A stretch of 6,073 nt of DNA, taken from positions 1 through 6,073 of the forward strand of contig JAHEKD010000165.1 of the NCBI GenBank assembly GCA_024638545.1. Direction: 5' to 3'. The notes beneath the pieces were generated by a model, which was not told the DNA's origin, searched no databases, and saw only the letters and a program-made list of their open reading frames with translations. Of the stretch, positions 1 through 5,497 are shown in pieces. The position numbers and the translations under genes were made by a program. The DNA comes from Gammaproteobacteria bacterium. GTDB taxonomy: Bacteria > Pseudomonadota > Gammaproteobacteria > Arenicellales > JAHEKD01. Position 1 is the stretch's first letter. Every line of letters begins with the position of its first letter.

Positions 1-39
1 AAGCACGCCAAGAAGTGCCAGCAGTGAAAAAGTGTCCAA
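1..39 (-). CDS. Possible 5' end of a membrane protein (YpjD/CcsA-like?), cut by window edge
   Basis: On the minus strand a reading frame runs off the left edge. From a TTG at 39-37 it reads MDTFSLLALLGVL, a short hydrophobic N-terminus that could begin a first membrane segment. The frame stays open further upstream, with a GTG at 72-70 as an alternative start. No clear Shine-Dalgarno sequence precedes either one. The guess at identity rests on context: in many gamma- and betaproteobacteria a YpjD/CcsA-like cytochrome c assembly membrane protein lies divergently next to ffh, and those proteins start with a hydrophobic helix. Thirteen codons cannot establish homology, so both the start and the identity are tentative. 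Confidence 0.25.
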   Translation of the reverse strand, partial: MDTFSLLALLGVL

Positions 40-146
40 ATCGGGATAGCCAAAGGTTTTATGATTCAGCACAAAGTTTAACGTGGTTTGATAATATTGC
101 CAAACGGCAAAACATCAGATCTGGCGAAATCCGATACAACAATAAT

Positions 147-176
147 TTGTCGACAATATAATCAGATGCTTATAAT
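147..176 (+). promoter_or_regulatory. Candidate sigma70 promoter (upstream, ffh leader or small RNA)
   Basis: TTGTCG at 147-152 is separated by 18 bases from a perfect TATAAT at 171-176. A second TATAAT lies at 157-162 with a poorer -35 box. The -35 box is part of the perfect palindrome TTGTCGACAA (147-156). Transcription would start near 183, just ahead of the foldable stretch at 196-269. This is inferred from box match and spacing only. Confidence 0.4.
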
Positions 177-182
177 TGCGTT

Positions 183-269
183 CGCTATAAATTAAGGTTA
201 AGCAAATCCGGTGATGAACCGGCGTGAGCGCTAACCAATCATGCTGTCGCCATTCAGGGCGCATTTTTT
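183..269 (+). ncRNA. Candidate structured leader or small RNA upstream of ffh
   Basis: This stretch is non-coding and can fold. GGTTA (196-200) pairs with TAACC (232-236), and GC (202-203) continues the helix with GC (230-231) past one bulged A. Inside that helix, CCGG (208-211) pairs with CCGG (219-222) around a seven-base loop. A short stem and T-run follow at 248-269, and promoter-like boxes lie upstream at 147-176. That makes a plausible transcript of about 87 bases, either a small RNA or an attenuated leader of ffh. It does not match the 4.5S SRP RNA (its conserved GGAAGGAAGCAGCC core is absent). I also could not match it to the consensus of the TPP, cobalamin, c-di-GMP-I, fluoride or SAM riboswitches as I know them. 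The call rests on pairing seen by eye. Confidence 0.25.
248..269 (+). terminator. Weak intrinsic-terminator-like stem and T-run
   Basis: CGCC (248-251) can pair with GGCG (258-261) around a six-base loop. After two bases come six T (264-269). The stem is only four base pairs unless TGC (243-245) also pairs with GCA (261-263) using a rearranged helix, so termination would be partial at best. The site lies about 70 bases before the ffh start and upstream of its nearer promoter. It could therefore end a short upstream transcript without affecting ffh expression from that promoter. Confidence 0.3.
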
Positions 270-305
270 ATTGCTGTATTTAAGCCAATTTCAGCGCTGG
301 CGAAG

Positions 306-311
306 TATAAT
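306..311 (+). promoter_or_regulatory. Likely -10 box of the ffh promoter
   Basis: A perfect TATAAT lies 27 bases before the ffh ATG, giving an expected transcript start around 318 and a leader of about 20 bases. No good -35 box stands at the usual 16-18 base distance; the nearest TTGCTG (271-276) is too far upstream. The promoter may depend on an activator or on an imperfect -35. Confidence rests on the -10 match and its position. Confidence 0.5.
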
Positions 312-338
312 ACCCTAAATCCACGTGTTAATTGAACG

Positions 339-1706
339 ATGTTTGAGCAGCTTTCCGATCGTCTAAACCTGACCTTAAAAAAACTTAAGGGACAGGCCAG
401 AATTTCAGAAGAAAACATTGCCACCCCGCTGCGAGAAATAAGGATTGCATTACTGGAGGCGGATGTTGCGCTGCCGGTTGTGCGTGAGCTCGTTGAAAAA
501 ATCAAAAAAGAAGCAGTAGGTGAAGAAGTAAAAAAGAGCCTGACGCCCGGGCAGGTTCTTGTTCGAGTCGTTAATCAGGAATTGACACGCCTGATGGGTG
601 AATCCAATGTCGATCTCGACCTGTCTGCGCAACCGCCGGCAGTGGTGTTGCTGGCTGGACTGCAGGGTGCAGGCAAGACAACCACTGCGGCAAAACTTGC
701 CCTGTTTTTACAACAGCGTAAACAAAAAAAAGTGCTGCTGGTCAGCGCTGATGTCTACAGGCCAGCGGCCATAGATCAGCTGCAAAAATTAGCGGCAAAT
801 CTTAACGTTGATTTCCATCCAAGCTCTACCCAGATGAAACCTGTCGAGATTGCCAAAGACGCTTTAGTCCATGCAAAACGCCAGCTGTTCGACGTGCTGA
901 TTATTGATACTGCCGGCCGCCTGCACGTTGATGAACAAATGATGGATGAAATTAAGGCTCTTCATCAACAGGTTCAGCCGGTTGAAACACTGTTCGTGGT
1001 TGACAGCATGACTGGACAGGATGCAGTTAATTCAGCCAGGGCATTTGATCAGGCTGTGGCCTTAACGGGCGTCATTCTGACCAAGATGGATGGCGATACA
1101 CGTGGCGGTGCAGCATTGTCGATTCGCCAAATTACCGGTAAACCAATAAAATTTATCGGCGTTGGAGAGTCAACTTCAGCGCTGGAGGCTTTTCATCCAG
1201 ACCGCATTGCATCTAGAATCCTGGGCATGGGCGATGTCGTAAGCCTGGTTGAGGATGTGGAGCAAAAAGTCGACCAGGATAAGGCCAGAAAAATAGCCAG
1301 GAAGTTGAAAAGAGGCAAAGTTTTCACCCTCGAGGATTTTCGCGATCAGATCGAACAGATGGAGAACTTGGGTGGTATTGGCAGCATGCTCGAAAAGCTG
1401 CCTGGTGCCAGCGCCGCCCAGGCGCAGATGATGCAGCAGCAAGGCGGTAAGCAGTTTGGCCAGATTAAAGCCATTATCGGCTCAATGACGCCAGAGGAAA
1501 GGCGTAAACCGGTGGTGATTAATGGATCGCGAAAACGCCGTATTGCCAGAGGTTCAGGTACACAGATTCAGGATGTGAACCGTTTGTTGAAGCAATTTGC
1601 GCAAATGCAGAAAATGATGAAAAAAATGAAAAACAAGGGTGCCATGAAAAGAATGCTGAGCGGACTGGGTGGTCGCGGCGGTATGCCGGGCGGAATGCCG
1701 TTTTAA
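339..1706 (+). CDS. ffh: Signal recognition particle protein Ffh (SRP54 GTPase)
   Basis: Ffh binds 4.5S RNA and hydrophobic signal sequences emerging from the ribosome. With its receptor FtsY it delivers inner-membrane proteins to the Sec translocon, with paired GTP hydrolysis. The 455-residue protein has the full family layout. The N domain (about 1-95) includes the ATPLREIRIALLEADVALPVV helix region. The G domain carries G1 GLQGAGKTT (107-115), G2 DVYRPAA (138-144), G3 DTAGR (190-194), G4 TKMD (248-251) and GVGE (274-277). The methionine-rich M domain (about 300-455) has the RNA-binding helices around SMTPEERRKP (382-391) and the SRKRRIARGSG segment (397-407), and ends in a Met/Gly-rich tail. 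Length matches the family (E. coli 453). The ATG is chosen because MFEQLSDRL is the conserved N-terminus; its Shine-Dalgarno sequence is weak. The gene stands alone, followed after 99 bases by the rpsP operon. Confidence 0.98.
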   Translation: MFEQLSDRLNLTLKKLKGQARISEENIATPLREIRIALLEADVALPVVRELVEKIKKEAVGEEVKKSLTPGQVLVRVVNQELTRLMGESNVDLDLSAQPPAVVLLAGLQGAGKTTTAAKLALFLQQRKQKKVLLVSADVYRPAAIDQLQKLAANLNVDFHPSSTQMKPVEIAKDALVHAKRQLFDVLIIDTAGRLHVDEQMMDEIKALHQQVQPVETLFVVDSMTGQDAVNSARAFDQAVALTGVILTKMDGDTRGGAALSIRQITGKPIKFIGVGESTSALEAFHPDRIASRILGMGDVVSLVEDVEQKVDQDKARKIARKLKRGKVFTLEDFRDQIEQMENLGGIGSMLEKLPGASAAQAQMMQQQGGKQFGQIKAIIGSMTPEERRKPVVINGSRKRRIARGSGTQIQDVNRLLKQFAQMQKMMKKMKNKGAMKRMLSGLGGRGGMPGGMPF

Positions 1707-1715
1707 GCGCTTAAA
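1702..1715. repeat. 14-bp perfect palindrome overlapping the ffh stop codon
   Basis: TTTAAGCGCTTAAA is a perfect inverted repeat that includes the TAA stop of ffh. No T-run follows it as an intrinsic terminator would require, and the palindrome has no loop, so a role as a DNA-binding site or as chance sequence is equally open. Confidence 0.4.
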
Positions 1716-1719
1716 TGGT

Positions 1720-1747
1720 TTGCATTAACTGAAAAAAGCGTTAAAAT
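1720..1747 (+). promoter_or_regulatory. Likely promoter of the rpsP-rimM-trmD-rplS operon
   Basis: TTGCAT (1720-1725) and TAAAAT (1742-1747) are spaced by 16 bases and sit in the ffh-rpsP gap. The expected start is near 1754, leaving a leader of about 50 bases. That leader contains a small hairpin, GGGC (1766-1769) with GCCC (1774-1777) around an AGAT loop. The rpsP Shine-Dalgarno GAGGA (1790-1794) follows. Read-through from ffh is also possible because no strong terminator lies between. Confidence 0.5.
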
Positions 1748-1805
1748 TCAGCCCCTTTGGTGATCGGGCAGATGCCCACAATTATGATCGAGGAATTTAA
1801 AACGA

Positions 1806-2150
1806 ATGGTTAGAATCAGACTCGCCCGTGGCGGTTCGAAAAAAAGGCCCTTTTACACGATAGTTGTGGCGGATCAACGTCGCGCAACGACTAGCCGCTT
1901 TATTGAAAGATTAGGATTTTTTAACCCGGTGGCACGAGGCAATGAAGAAAAACTGCGATTGGATCTGGAGCGTGCTGAATATTGGGTGGGTCAGGGTGCC
2001 CAGCCGACAGAGCGTGTTGAGCACCTTATCAAACAAGCGCAGGTAACCGAACAAGCGCAGGTAAGTGAACAAGCGCAGGCAACTGAACAAGCGCAGGCAA
2101 CTGAACAAGCGCAGGCAACTGAACAAGCGCAGGCAACTGAACAAGTTTGA
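1806..2150 (+). CDS. rpsP: 30S ribosomal protein S16 with a repetitive C-terminal tail
   Basis: S16 is an early-binding 16S rRNA protein of the small subunit. The first 76 or so residues are a normal S16 domain: it opens [20 protein letters not shown], and the [17 protein letters not shown] segment and the [19 protein letters not shown] region before the tail are also typical. The product is 114 residues against about 82 in E. coli. The extra length is the tail [12 protein letters not shown], then four QAQATE units and QV (residues 77-114), encoded by an 18-bp tandem repeat. The tail is Gln/Ala/Glu-rich and likely helical or disordered. It should lie on the ribosome surface and is probably tolerated rather than needed; that is inference. 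The ATG follows a good Shine-Dalgarno (GAGGA, 1790-1794). First gene of the operon, ending in tandem stops TGA TAG. Confidence 0.97.
   Translation: MVRIRLARGGSKKRPFYTIVVADQRRATTSRFIERLGFFNPVARGNEEKLRLDLERAEYWVGQGAQPTERVEHLIKQAQVTEQAQVSEQAQATEQAQATEQAQATEQAQATEQV
2034..2141 (+). repeat. In-frame 18-bp minisatellite, six copies, inside rpsP
   Basis: Six head-to-tail units begin at 2034, 2052, 2070, 2088, 2106 and 2124, each opening with CAAGCGCAGG. Units 3 to 6 are identical (CAAGCGCAGGCAACTGAA). Units 1 and 2 differ by a few bases (GTAACC, GTAAGT), and a partial seventh unit (CAAG) runs into the stop region. The unit is six codons, so gain or loss of copies keeps the reading frame. Identity of the later copies points to recent expansion by slippage or unequal exchange. 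Confidence 0.95.
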
Positions 2151-2160
2151 TAGTTTGATA
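2145..2160 (+). repeat. 8-bp tandem duplication at the rpsP stop codon
   Basis: GTTTGATA occurs twice back to back (2145-2152, 2153-2160). The first copy contains the rpsP stop TGA (2148-2150), and TAG follows in frame (2151-2153). It sits directly after the minisatellite and probably arose by the same local slippage. Confidence 0.8.
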
Positions 2161-2175
2161 GAGTGCGTATTTAAA

Positions 2176-2199
2176 ATGCGTTTTATCCGACAGGTTTGA
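2176..2199 (+). CDS. Possible 7-residue upstream ORF overlapping the rimM start
   Basis: ATG at 2176 opens MRFIRQV followed by TGA at 2197-2199. That stop overlaps the TTG start of rimM (2196-2198) in the sequence TTTGA. If translated, ribosomes ending here could re-initiate on rimM, giving a simple coupling device. A weak GAGTG lies about ten bases before the ATG. Such short frames are common by chance, so this is only a candidate. Confidence 0.2.
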   Translation: MRFIRQV

Positions 2200-2729
2200 C
2201 TAAAGACGGTGCACCGCAGCGATTCAATAATTCACCTGATCAACGAATTGAAATTGGTGAAATAAAGGCTGCTTACGGTGTTAAAGGCTGGGTGAAGGTA
2301 TTTTCTTATACTCGGCCGATTGAACAGATATTCAGTTATAAATGCTGGCTCCTGGGTGAAAATGCCGATGAGTACCAGCTTGAAAATTATGATCAACGCA
2401 CAAACAGCGGCCTGATTGCGAAGATTAAAGCTATCGATAACAGATCCGAAGCGCTGACACTGTCAGGTAAGTCAATAGCGATTTATAAAAGTGAACTGGC
2501 TGAACTGGACGAGGGATACTATTGGTCACAGATTATCGGGCTGGATGTATTCAACTTGAAAGGTGAACGGCTAGGGCAGATAACACAGATGATTGAAACC
2601 GGAGCTAATGATGTAATGGTTGTAAAATCCGGTAATAAAGAACGATTGATTCCTTATGCAGAAATAATCGTTCAGAGTGTGGTACTGGAGGACGGGCGAA
2701 TGGTTGTCGATTGGGAACCTGATTATTGA
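2196..2729 (+). CDS. rimM: Ribosome maturation factor RimM
   Basis: RimM binds the head of the immature 30S subunit near S19 and helps process 16S rRNA and assemble the 3' domain. The 177-residue product has the two expected parts. The N-terminal beta-barrel runs about 18-100, with GEIKAAYGVKGWVKVFS (21-37). The C-terminal PRC-barrel runs about 105-177, with the conserved EGYYW (106-110), GLDV (115-118), ETGANDVMVV (134-143), KERLIPY (148-154) and the terminal VDWEPDY. The start is TTG: the frame is closed by a TAA at 2172-2174, and no ATG or GTG lies before the conserved core. Starting at this TTG gives an N-terminal extension similar in length to E. coli RimM. A modest ACAGG lies just upstream. 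The weak start fits the known low translation of rimM relative to the flanking ribosomal proteins in E. coli. It lies 45 bases after rpsP and 7 before trmD. Confidence 0.95.
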   Translation: MTKDGAPQRFNNSPDQRIEIGEIKAAYGVKGWVKVFSYTRPIEQIFSYKCWLLGENADEYQLENYDQRTNSGLIAKIKAIDNRSEALTLSGKSIAIYKSELAELDEGYYWSQIIGLDVFNLKGERLGQITQMIETGANDVMVVKSGNKERLIPYAEIIVQSVVLEDGRMVVDWEPDY

Positions 2730-2736
2730 TGACGCA

Positions 2737-3477
2737 ATGCATTTTGATGTCATTACACTGTTTCCCGCGCTGATACGAGACGTATCTAAATACGGCATCC
2801 TGAGCAGGGCGCTGGATATGGGAATTTGCTCGATTAGTTGCTGGAATCCCCGGGATTACTGCACTGATCGATACAGGACCATTGATGACCGTCCCTATGG
2901 GGGAGGTCCGGGAATGGTGATGATGGCTGAACCACTGGCGAAAGCGATTAATGCCGCCAGGATGCAGCATGAGAACAAGCGAAAGGTAATTTACCTGAGC
3001 CCGCAGGGCGAAAAAGTCACGCATGCGAAGTTTCAGGACCTGGACGAGACCGGATTGATTTTTATTTGCGGGCGATACGAAGGGATTGATGAACGTCTGA
3101 TCCGCACTGAAGTAGATGAACAGTGGTCTATCGGCGACTATGTGCTTGCAGGCGGTGAACTGCCTGCAATGGTTATTATTGAGGCAATTACACGGTTGCA
3201 ACCCGGCGTTTTGGGTAACGATTTATCTGCAAGCCAGGATACGTTTAGCGATGATTTACTGGATTGCCCGCAGTTTACAAGGCCGGAACAGTATGATGGT
3301 GATAGAGTACCGGATGTATTGCTAAGCGGTAATCATCGAGAGATAGATCAATGGCGGTTGAAACAGTCATTGGGACGAACCAGCGAAAAACGGCCTGATT
3401 TACTCGAGTCGCGAAAATTGACTCAGTTGGAACAACGATTATTGGATGAATATAAGCAGGAAAATAGAGATCATTAA
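2737..3477 (+). CDS. trmD: tRNA (guanine-N1-)-methyltransferase TrmD
   Basis: TrmD methylates N1 of G37 next to the anticodon in a set of tRNAs, using S-adenosylmethionine, which prevents +1 frameshifting; it is essential in most bacteria. The 246-residue protein shows the SPOUT trefoil-knot SAM site: YLSPQG (86-91), GRYEGIDER (112-120) and [14 protein letters not shown] (131-144). Upstream is RPYGGGPGM (52-60). R153 and D168 align with the catalytic residues known as R154 and D169 in E. coli. LDCPQFTRP (175-183) and the LLSGNH / [10 protein letters not shown] helices complete the C-terminal domain. The ATG at 2737 is chosen because [10 protein letters not shown] is the conserved N-terminus; the frame extends upstream to a GTG at 2677, but that lies inside rimM and adds non-conserved residues. 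There is no clear Shine-Dalgarno, so coupling to rimM translation is likely. Confidence 0.97.
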   Translation: MHFDVITLFPALIRDVSKYGILSRALDMGICSISCWNPRDYCTDRYRTIDDRPYGGGPGMVMMAEPLAKAINAARMQHENKRKVIYLSPQGEKVTHAKFQDLDETGLIFICGRYEGIDERLIRTEVDEQWSIGDYVLAGGELPAMVIIEAITRLQPGVLGNDLSASQDTFSDDLLDCPQFTRPEQYDGDRVPDVLLSGNHREIDQWRLKQSLGRTSEKRPDLLESRKLTQLEQRLLDEYKQENRDH

Positions 3478-3479
3478 TT

Positions 3480-3821
3480 ATGAAAGTGATAAAGCAATTC
3501 GAACAGCAACAGCTAAAATCTGATATCCCTGAATTTGGCCCGGGCGATACAGTAGCAGTACAGGTCCGCGTAAGCGAAGGTCAGCGCGAGCGCCTTCAAA
3601 CCTATGAGGGTGTGGTCATTGCTAAGAAGAATCGGGGCCTGAATTCATCATTTACAGTCAGAAAAATTTCCTATGGTGAAGGCGTGGAGCGAGTTTTTCA
3701 AACGCACAGCCCGCTGATTGCTGCAATTAATGTAAAGCGTCGTGGCGCTGTCAGGCGTGCTAAATTGTATTATCTGCGCGAGCGCAGCGGCCGATCAGCC
3801 CGAATTAAAGAAAAAATTTAG
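3480..3821 (+). CDS. rplS: 50S ribosomal protein L19
   Basis: L19 sits at the 30S-50S interface and contributes to an intersubunit bridge. The 113-residue product matches E. coli L19 (115) almost end to end: [11 protein letters not shown] (19-29), [13 protein letters not shown] (42-54), [21 protein letters not shown] (58-78) and the basic C-terminus [20 protein letters not shown]. The ATG lies two bases after the trmD stop, with a GAGAT within the end of trmD as a poor Shine-Dalgarno. It is the last gene of the operon; a hairpin follows. Confidence 0.97.
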   Translation: MKVIKQFEQQQLKSDIPEFGPGDTVAVQVRVSEGQRERLQTYEGVVIAKKNRGLNSSFTVRKISYGEGVERVFQTHSPLIAAINVKRRGAVRRAKLYYLRERSGRSARIKEKI

Positions 3822-3838
3822 GATTACTGATATATTCT

Positions 3839-3867
3839 GGAGGATGAGCCGTCTTAATTCATCCCTC
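3839..3867 (+). terminator. Hairpin after rplS, possible operon terminator
   Basis: GAGGATGA (3840-3847) pairs with TCATCCCTC (3859-3867), leaving one bulged C and an 11-base loop. The hairpin starts 18 bases after the rplS stop. The following bases (TTCAGCC) are not a real T-run, so it is a weak intrinsic terminator or an mRNA 3'-end stabiliser. It separates rplS from xerD, which begins 38 bases further on. Confidence 0.35.
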
Positions 3868-3904
3868 TTCAGCCTCTGAGTCAAGGCAATCTGTACTGGA
3901 ATTC

Positions 3905-4801
3905 ATGCTGCAAAGTGATGAAGCCCATATAGACCAGTTCCTGGACTGGATCTGGCTGGAATCCGGGCTGAGTCAGCATACCATCACTGCTTACAGGACC
4001 GACCTTAAGATCTATTCCAGTTGGCTGGCAAAGCGTGATATCACACTCACAAAGGCATCGCGTACCGATTTGCTTGCCTATTTGTCTTATCGAATGGAGA
4101 AGGGCGCACAGTCAAGAACGGCTGCACGTTTTCTGTCAAGCGTGAAGCGCTATTATCAGTTTGCAATTGCGCAAAAATGGATAACCGTCAATCCTGTTAA
4201 AGATGTCGCGATGCCAAAGTCAATGCGCCATCTCCCCAAAGTAATCAGTGAACAGGAGGTTGAGAAATTACTCGAGGCTGCGGATACCCGTTCAAAATAC
4301 GGACTGCGTGACCGGGCCATGCTGGAAACCCTGTACGCAACGGGCCTGAGAGTTTCGGAACTCGTTAATTTAAGCTTGTCACAGGTCAATCTTCAGGCTG
4401 GTGTGGTGCGCGTTACGGGTAAAGGCAACAAGCAGCGCCTTGTGCCCATGGGCGAAGAAGCAATCGACTGGATTGAGCAATATTTAAACTCAGCACGCCC
4501 AGAATTGTTAAGAAAACAGATAACAGATGCGGTTTTTCTATCCAGTCGAGGTATGGCGATGAGCCGGCAGGCGTTTTGGCAAATAATTAAAAAATATGCG
4601 AGCTTGATTGGCCTGAAATCCGACTTATCGCCGCATACGCTCAGGCACGCATTTGCGACACATTTGATCAATCATGGTGCGGATTTACGCACTACCCAAA
4701 TGCTTCTCGGGCATTCTGACCTGTCCACAACCCAGATTTATACACATGTCGCAAAGCAAAGGCTGAAATCGCTGCACGCCAGGCATCATCCCAGGGGATG
4801 A
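3905..4801 (+). CDS. xerD: Site-specific tyrosine recombinase XerD
   Basis: XerD acts with XerC at the dif site, under FtsK control, to resolve chromosome dimers at the septum. The 298-residue product equals the E. coli length and aligns throughout. The N-terminal SAM-like core-binding domain (about 6-90) contains FLDWIWLESGLSQHTITAYR. The catalytic domain carries R149 in YATGLRVSEL, K173 in TGKGNKQRLVP, H244 and R247 in SPHTLRHAFATH, H270 in LLGHSDLSTTQIY and the nucleophile Y279. It is XerD rather than XerC because of the close match to XerD segments such as LSPHTLRHAFATHL and the HHPR C-terminus. The ATG gives the standard N-terminus; the upstream CTGGA is a weak, closely spaced Shine-Dalgarno. 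Although it lies near an island-like region, it is a core gene with normal codon use. Confidence 0.96.
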   Translation: MLQSDEAHIDQFLDWIWLESGLSQHTITAYRTDLKIYSSWLAKRDITLTKASRTDLLAYLSYRMEKGAQSRTAARFLSSVKRYYQFAIAQKWITVNPVKDVAMPKSMRHLPKVISEQEVEKLLEAADTRSKYGLRDRAMLETLYATGLRVSELVNLSLSQVNLQAGVVRVTGKGNKQRLVPMGEEAIDWIEQYLNSARPELLRKQITDAVFLSSRGMAMSRQAFWQIIKKYASLIGLKSDLSPHTLRHAFATHLINHGADLRTTQMLLGHSDLSTTQIYTHVAKQRLKSLHARHHPRG

Positions 4802-4841
4802 TCTAAAGCACAGATGTGCGCGATAAAATAACGTTCAGGAC

Positions 4842-4870
4842 TTGACCTCAAGATAAGACAAATGTAGGAT
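4842..4870 (+). promoter_or_regulatory. Promoter of tRNA-Asn
   Basis: TTGACC (4842-4847) and TAGGAT (4865-4870) are spaced by an ideal 17 bases, with TG directly before the -10. The expected start, near 4877, is about eight bases before the mature tRNA 5' end. This position and quality fit a strong, independent tRNA promoter located between xerD and the tRNA. Confidence 0.7.
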
Positions 4871-4884
4871 TGCTTGCTTCTCAT

Positions 4885-4960
<76 letters not shown>

Positions 4961-5040
4961 AATTTCCTATACTCTTCAGTAGCTTAGCTGATTTCTCGAA
5001 AGTACCTGTTTCTAATAAACTCAGTGCTTTCTAATACTTT

Positions 5041-5139
5041 TCATCTTAACGGTTTTACAATAGGCAATTTTCTCCTGTAATGTCGTTGAGTAGTTTTAGT
5101 ATTTTCATGTGCAAGCAGGGCAAAGTCCGGACTATTCAT
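5041..5139 (-). pseudogene. C-terminal remnant of a tyrosine integrase
   Basis: The minus-strand frame from ATG at 5139 to TGA at 5041 encodes 32 residues. The part LLAHENTKTTQRHY (residues 8-21) has the pattern of the tyrosine recombinase C-terminus: a hydrophobic helix, the Gly/Ala-His box (H11), a TT pair and the nucleophile Tyr (Y21) about ten residues after the His. It is followed by RRKLPIVKPL, which resembles phage and island integrase tails. For comparison, XerD in this window reads LLGHSDLSTTQIY. The catalytic Arg, Lys and HxxR boxes are not found in the upstream sequence in any frame, so the gene is broken. Its place about 80 bases from the 3' end of tRNA-Asn supports an integrated-element origin. 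Homology is judged by eye on a short segment. Confidence 0.5.
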
Positions 5140-5272
5140 ACAAATTCTTGATTTTAAGTAATAGTGTTTGAAGATCGTTCACGCTTATTGCTCCAGCATA
5201 TAAATCTGAAATAGAATCATCAATTATTGCGGCAGTAAGCAAGTTTGCTGTGCTGCCAATGGGTGGTTGACA
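5132..5272 (-). pseudogene. Unidentified protein C-terminus (46 codons, no proper start)
   Basis: A minus-strand frame open from 5272 to the TAG at 5134-5132 has a balanced, protein-like composition: it includes GSTANLLTAAIIDDSISD followed by an amphipathic, helix-like LQTLLLKIKNLYE ending. It has no ATG or GTG near its beginning; the first possible start is a TTG inside. Its last eight bases overlap the ATG of the integrase-like remnant (TATGAATAG), so the two may once have been coupled genes. I do not recognise the family. Confidence 0.3.
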
Positions 5273-5288
5273 TTAGATGCTTCAGAAA

Positions 5289-5426
5289 TTATAAAAGCAC
5301 CACTAATGATAGGATTTCCTTTTGGTCCCAAACAATGTAGTTGATATAACGCCTTAAGTTTGTTGATGCCCTGGATTTAAATAAACCAGGATTCACGATT
5401 ATGGTCTGCAGTGTGTAAGCGGTCAT
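5289..5426 (-). pseudogene. Unidentified coding debris interrupted at the IS66 end
   Basis: The minus-strand frame from ATG at 5426 (inside the IS66 end) to TAA at 5289 reads through the IS junction. It includes NPGLFKSRAS and YINYIVWDQK. In another frame the same DNA continues as GPKGNPIISGAFIISE, and the switch point is near the run AAAAGGAAA, as if one base had been lost or gained. This pattern fits a gene with frameshifts whose 5' part was displaced by the insertion. No family could be assigned, and the coding status itself is uncertain. Confidence 0.25.
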
Positions 5427-5435
5427 TTCCGCACG
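5415..5435 (+). repeat. Putative left terminal inverted repeat of the IS66 element
   Basis: GTAAGCGGTCATTTCC begins at 5415, 83 bases before tnpA, the usual distance. IS66-family ends characteristically start GTAAGCG. GCGG (5419-5422) can also pair with CCGC (5429-5432). The exact inner boundary needs the right end for comparison. Confidence 0.6.
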
Positions 5436-5497
5436 TTCTTATCACCGGCTTCAGTTTTTGATAGGCTTTTTCAGGCATTCAAACCTGGAGCCAACAG

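Larger units (their letters stand above)
4961..5414. other. AT-rich decayed region between tRNA-Asn and the IS66 element
   Basis: No intact gene is visible in these 454 bases. Composition drops (for example about one third G+C at 4981-5040) compared with the genes on both sides. On the minus strand, protein-like stretches appear in shifting frames: an integrase-like C-terminus (5041-5139), a 46-codon open stretch (5132-5272) and an interrupted stretch (5289-5426). Positions 4961-5040 hold nothing I can identify. The simplest reading is the worn-out end of an element integrated at the tRNA. Confidence 0.6.

Noticed and set aside
3..161. Plus-strand open frame at the left edge (ending TAA near 161)
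   Set aside because: Its translation is polar and irregular with no family resemblance, and the divergent hydrophobic reading seems more likely.
183..269. SRP (4.5S) RNA next to ffh
   Set aside because: The conserved SRP RNA tetraloop and GGAAGGAAGCAGCC core are absent.
2034..2141. Regular repeats as a possible CRISPR array
   Set aside because: The units are directly abutting with no spacers, and they stay in frame as the C-terminal codons of rpsP.
1911..2144. Minus-strand frame with a repeated SCLRLF pattern
   Set aside because: It is the reverse reading of the rpsP minisatellite and gene body; the repeat itself keeps the frame open.
2677..2736. Upstream GTG start for trmD
   Set aside because: The extra 20 residues overlap rimM and precede the conserved [11 protein letters not shown]-terminus; the ATG at 2737 fits the family.
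2605..3201. 198-codon minus-strand open frame
   Set aside because: It lies wholly over rimM and trmD, both of which are clearly real, and its translation shows no recognisable domain.
4156..4671. Minus-strand open frames inside xerD
   Set aside because: They overlap the catalytic domain of xerD and show no recognisable features.
5370..5390. Inverted repeat CCTGG/CCAGG near the IS boundary as an element end
   Set aside because: It is a five-base pairing with a long AT loop and is not matched to the IS66 end sequence at 5415.
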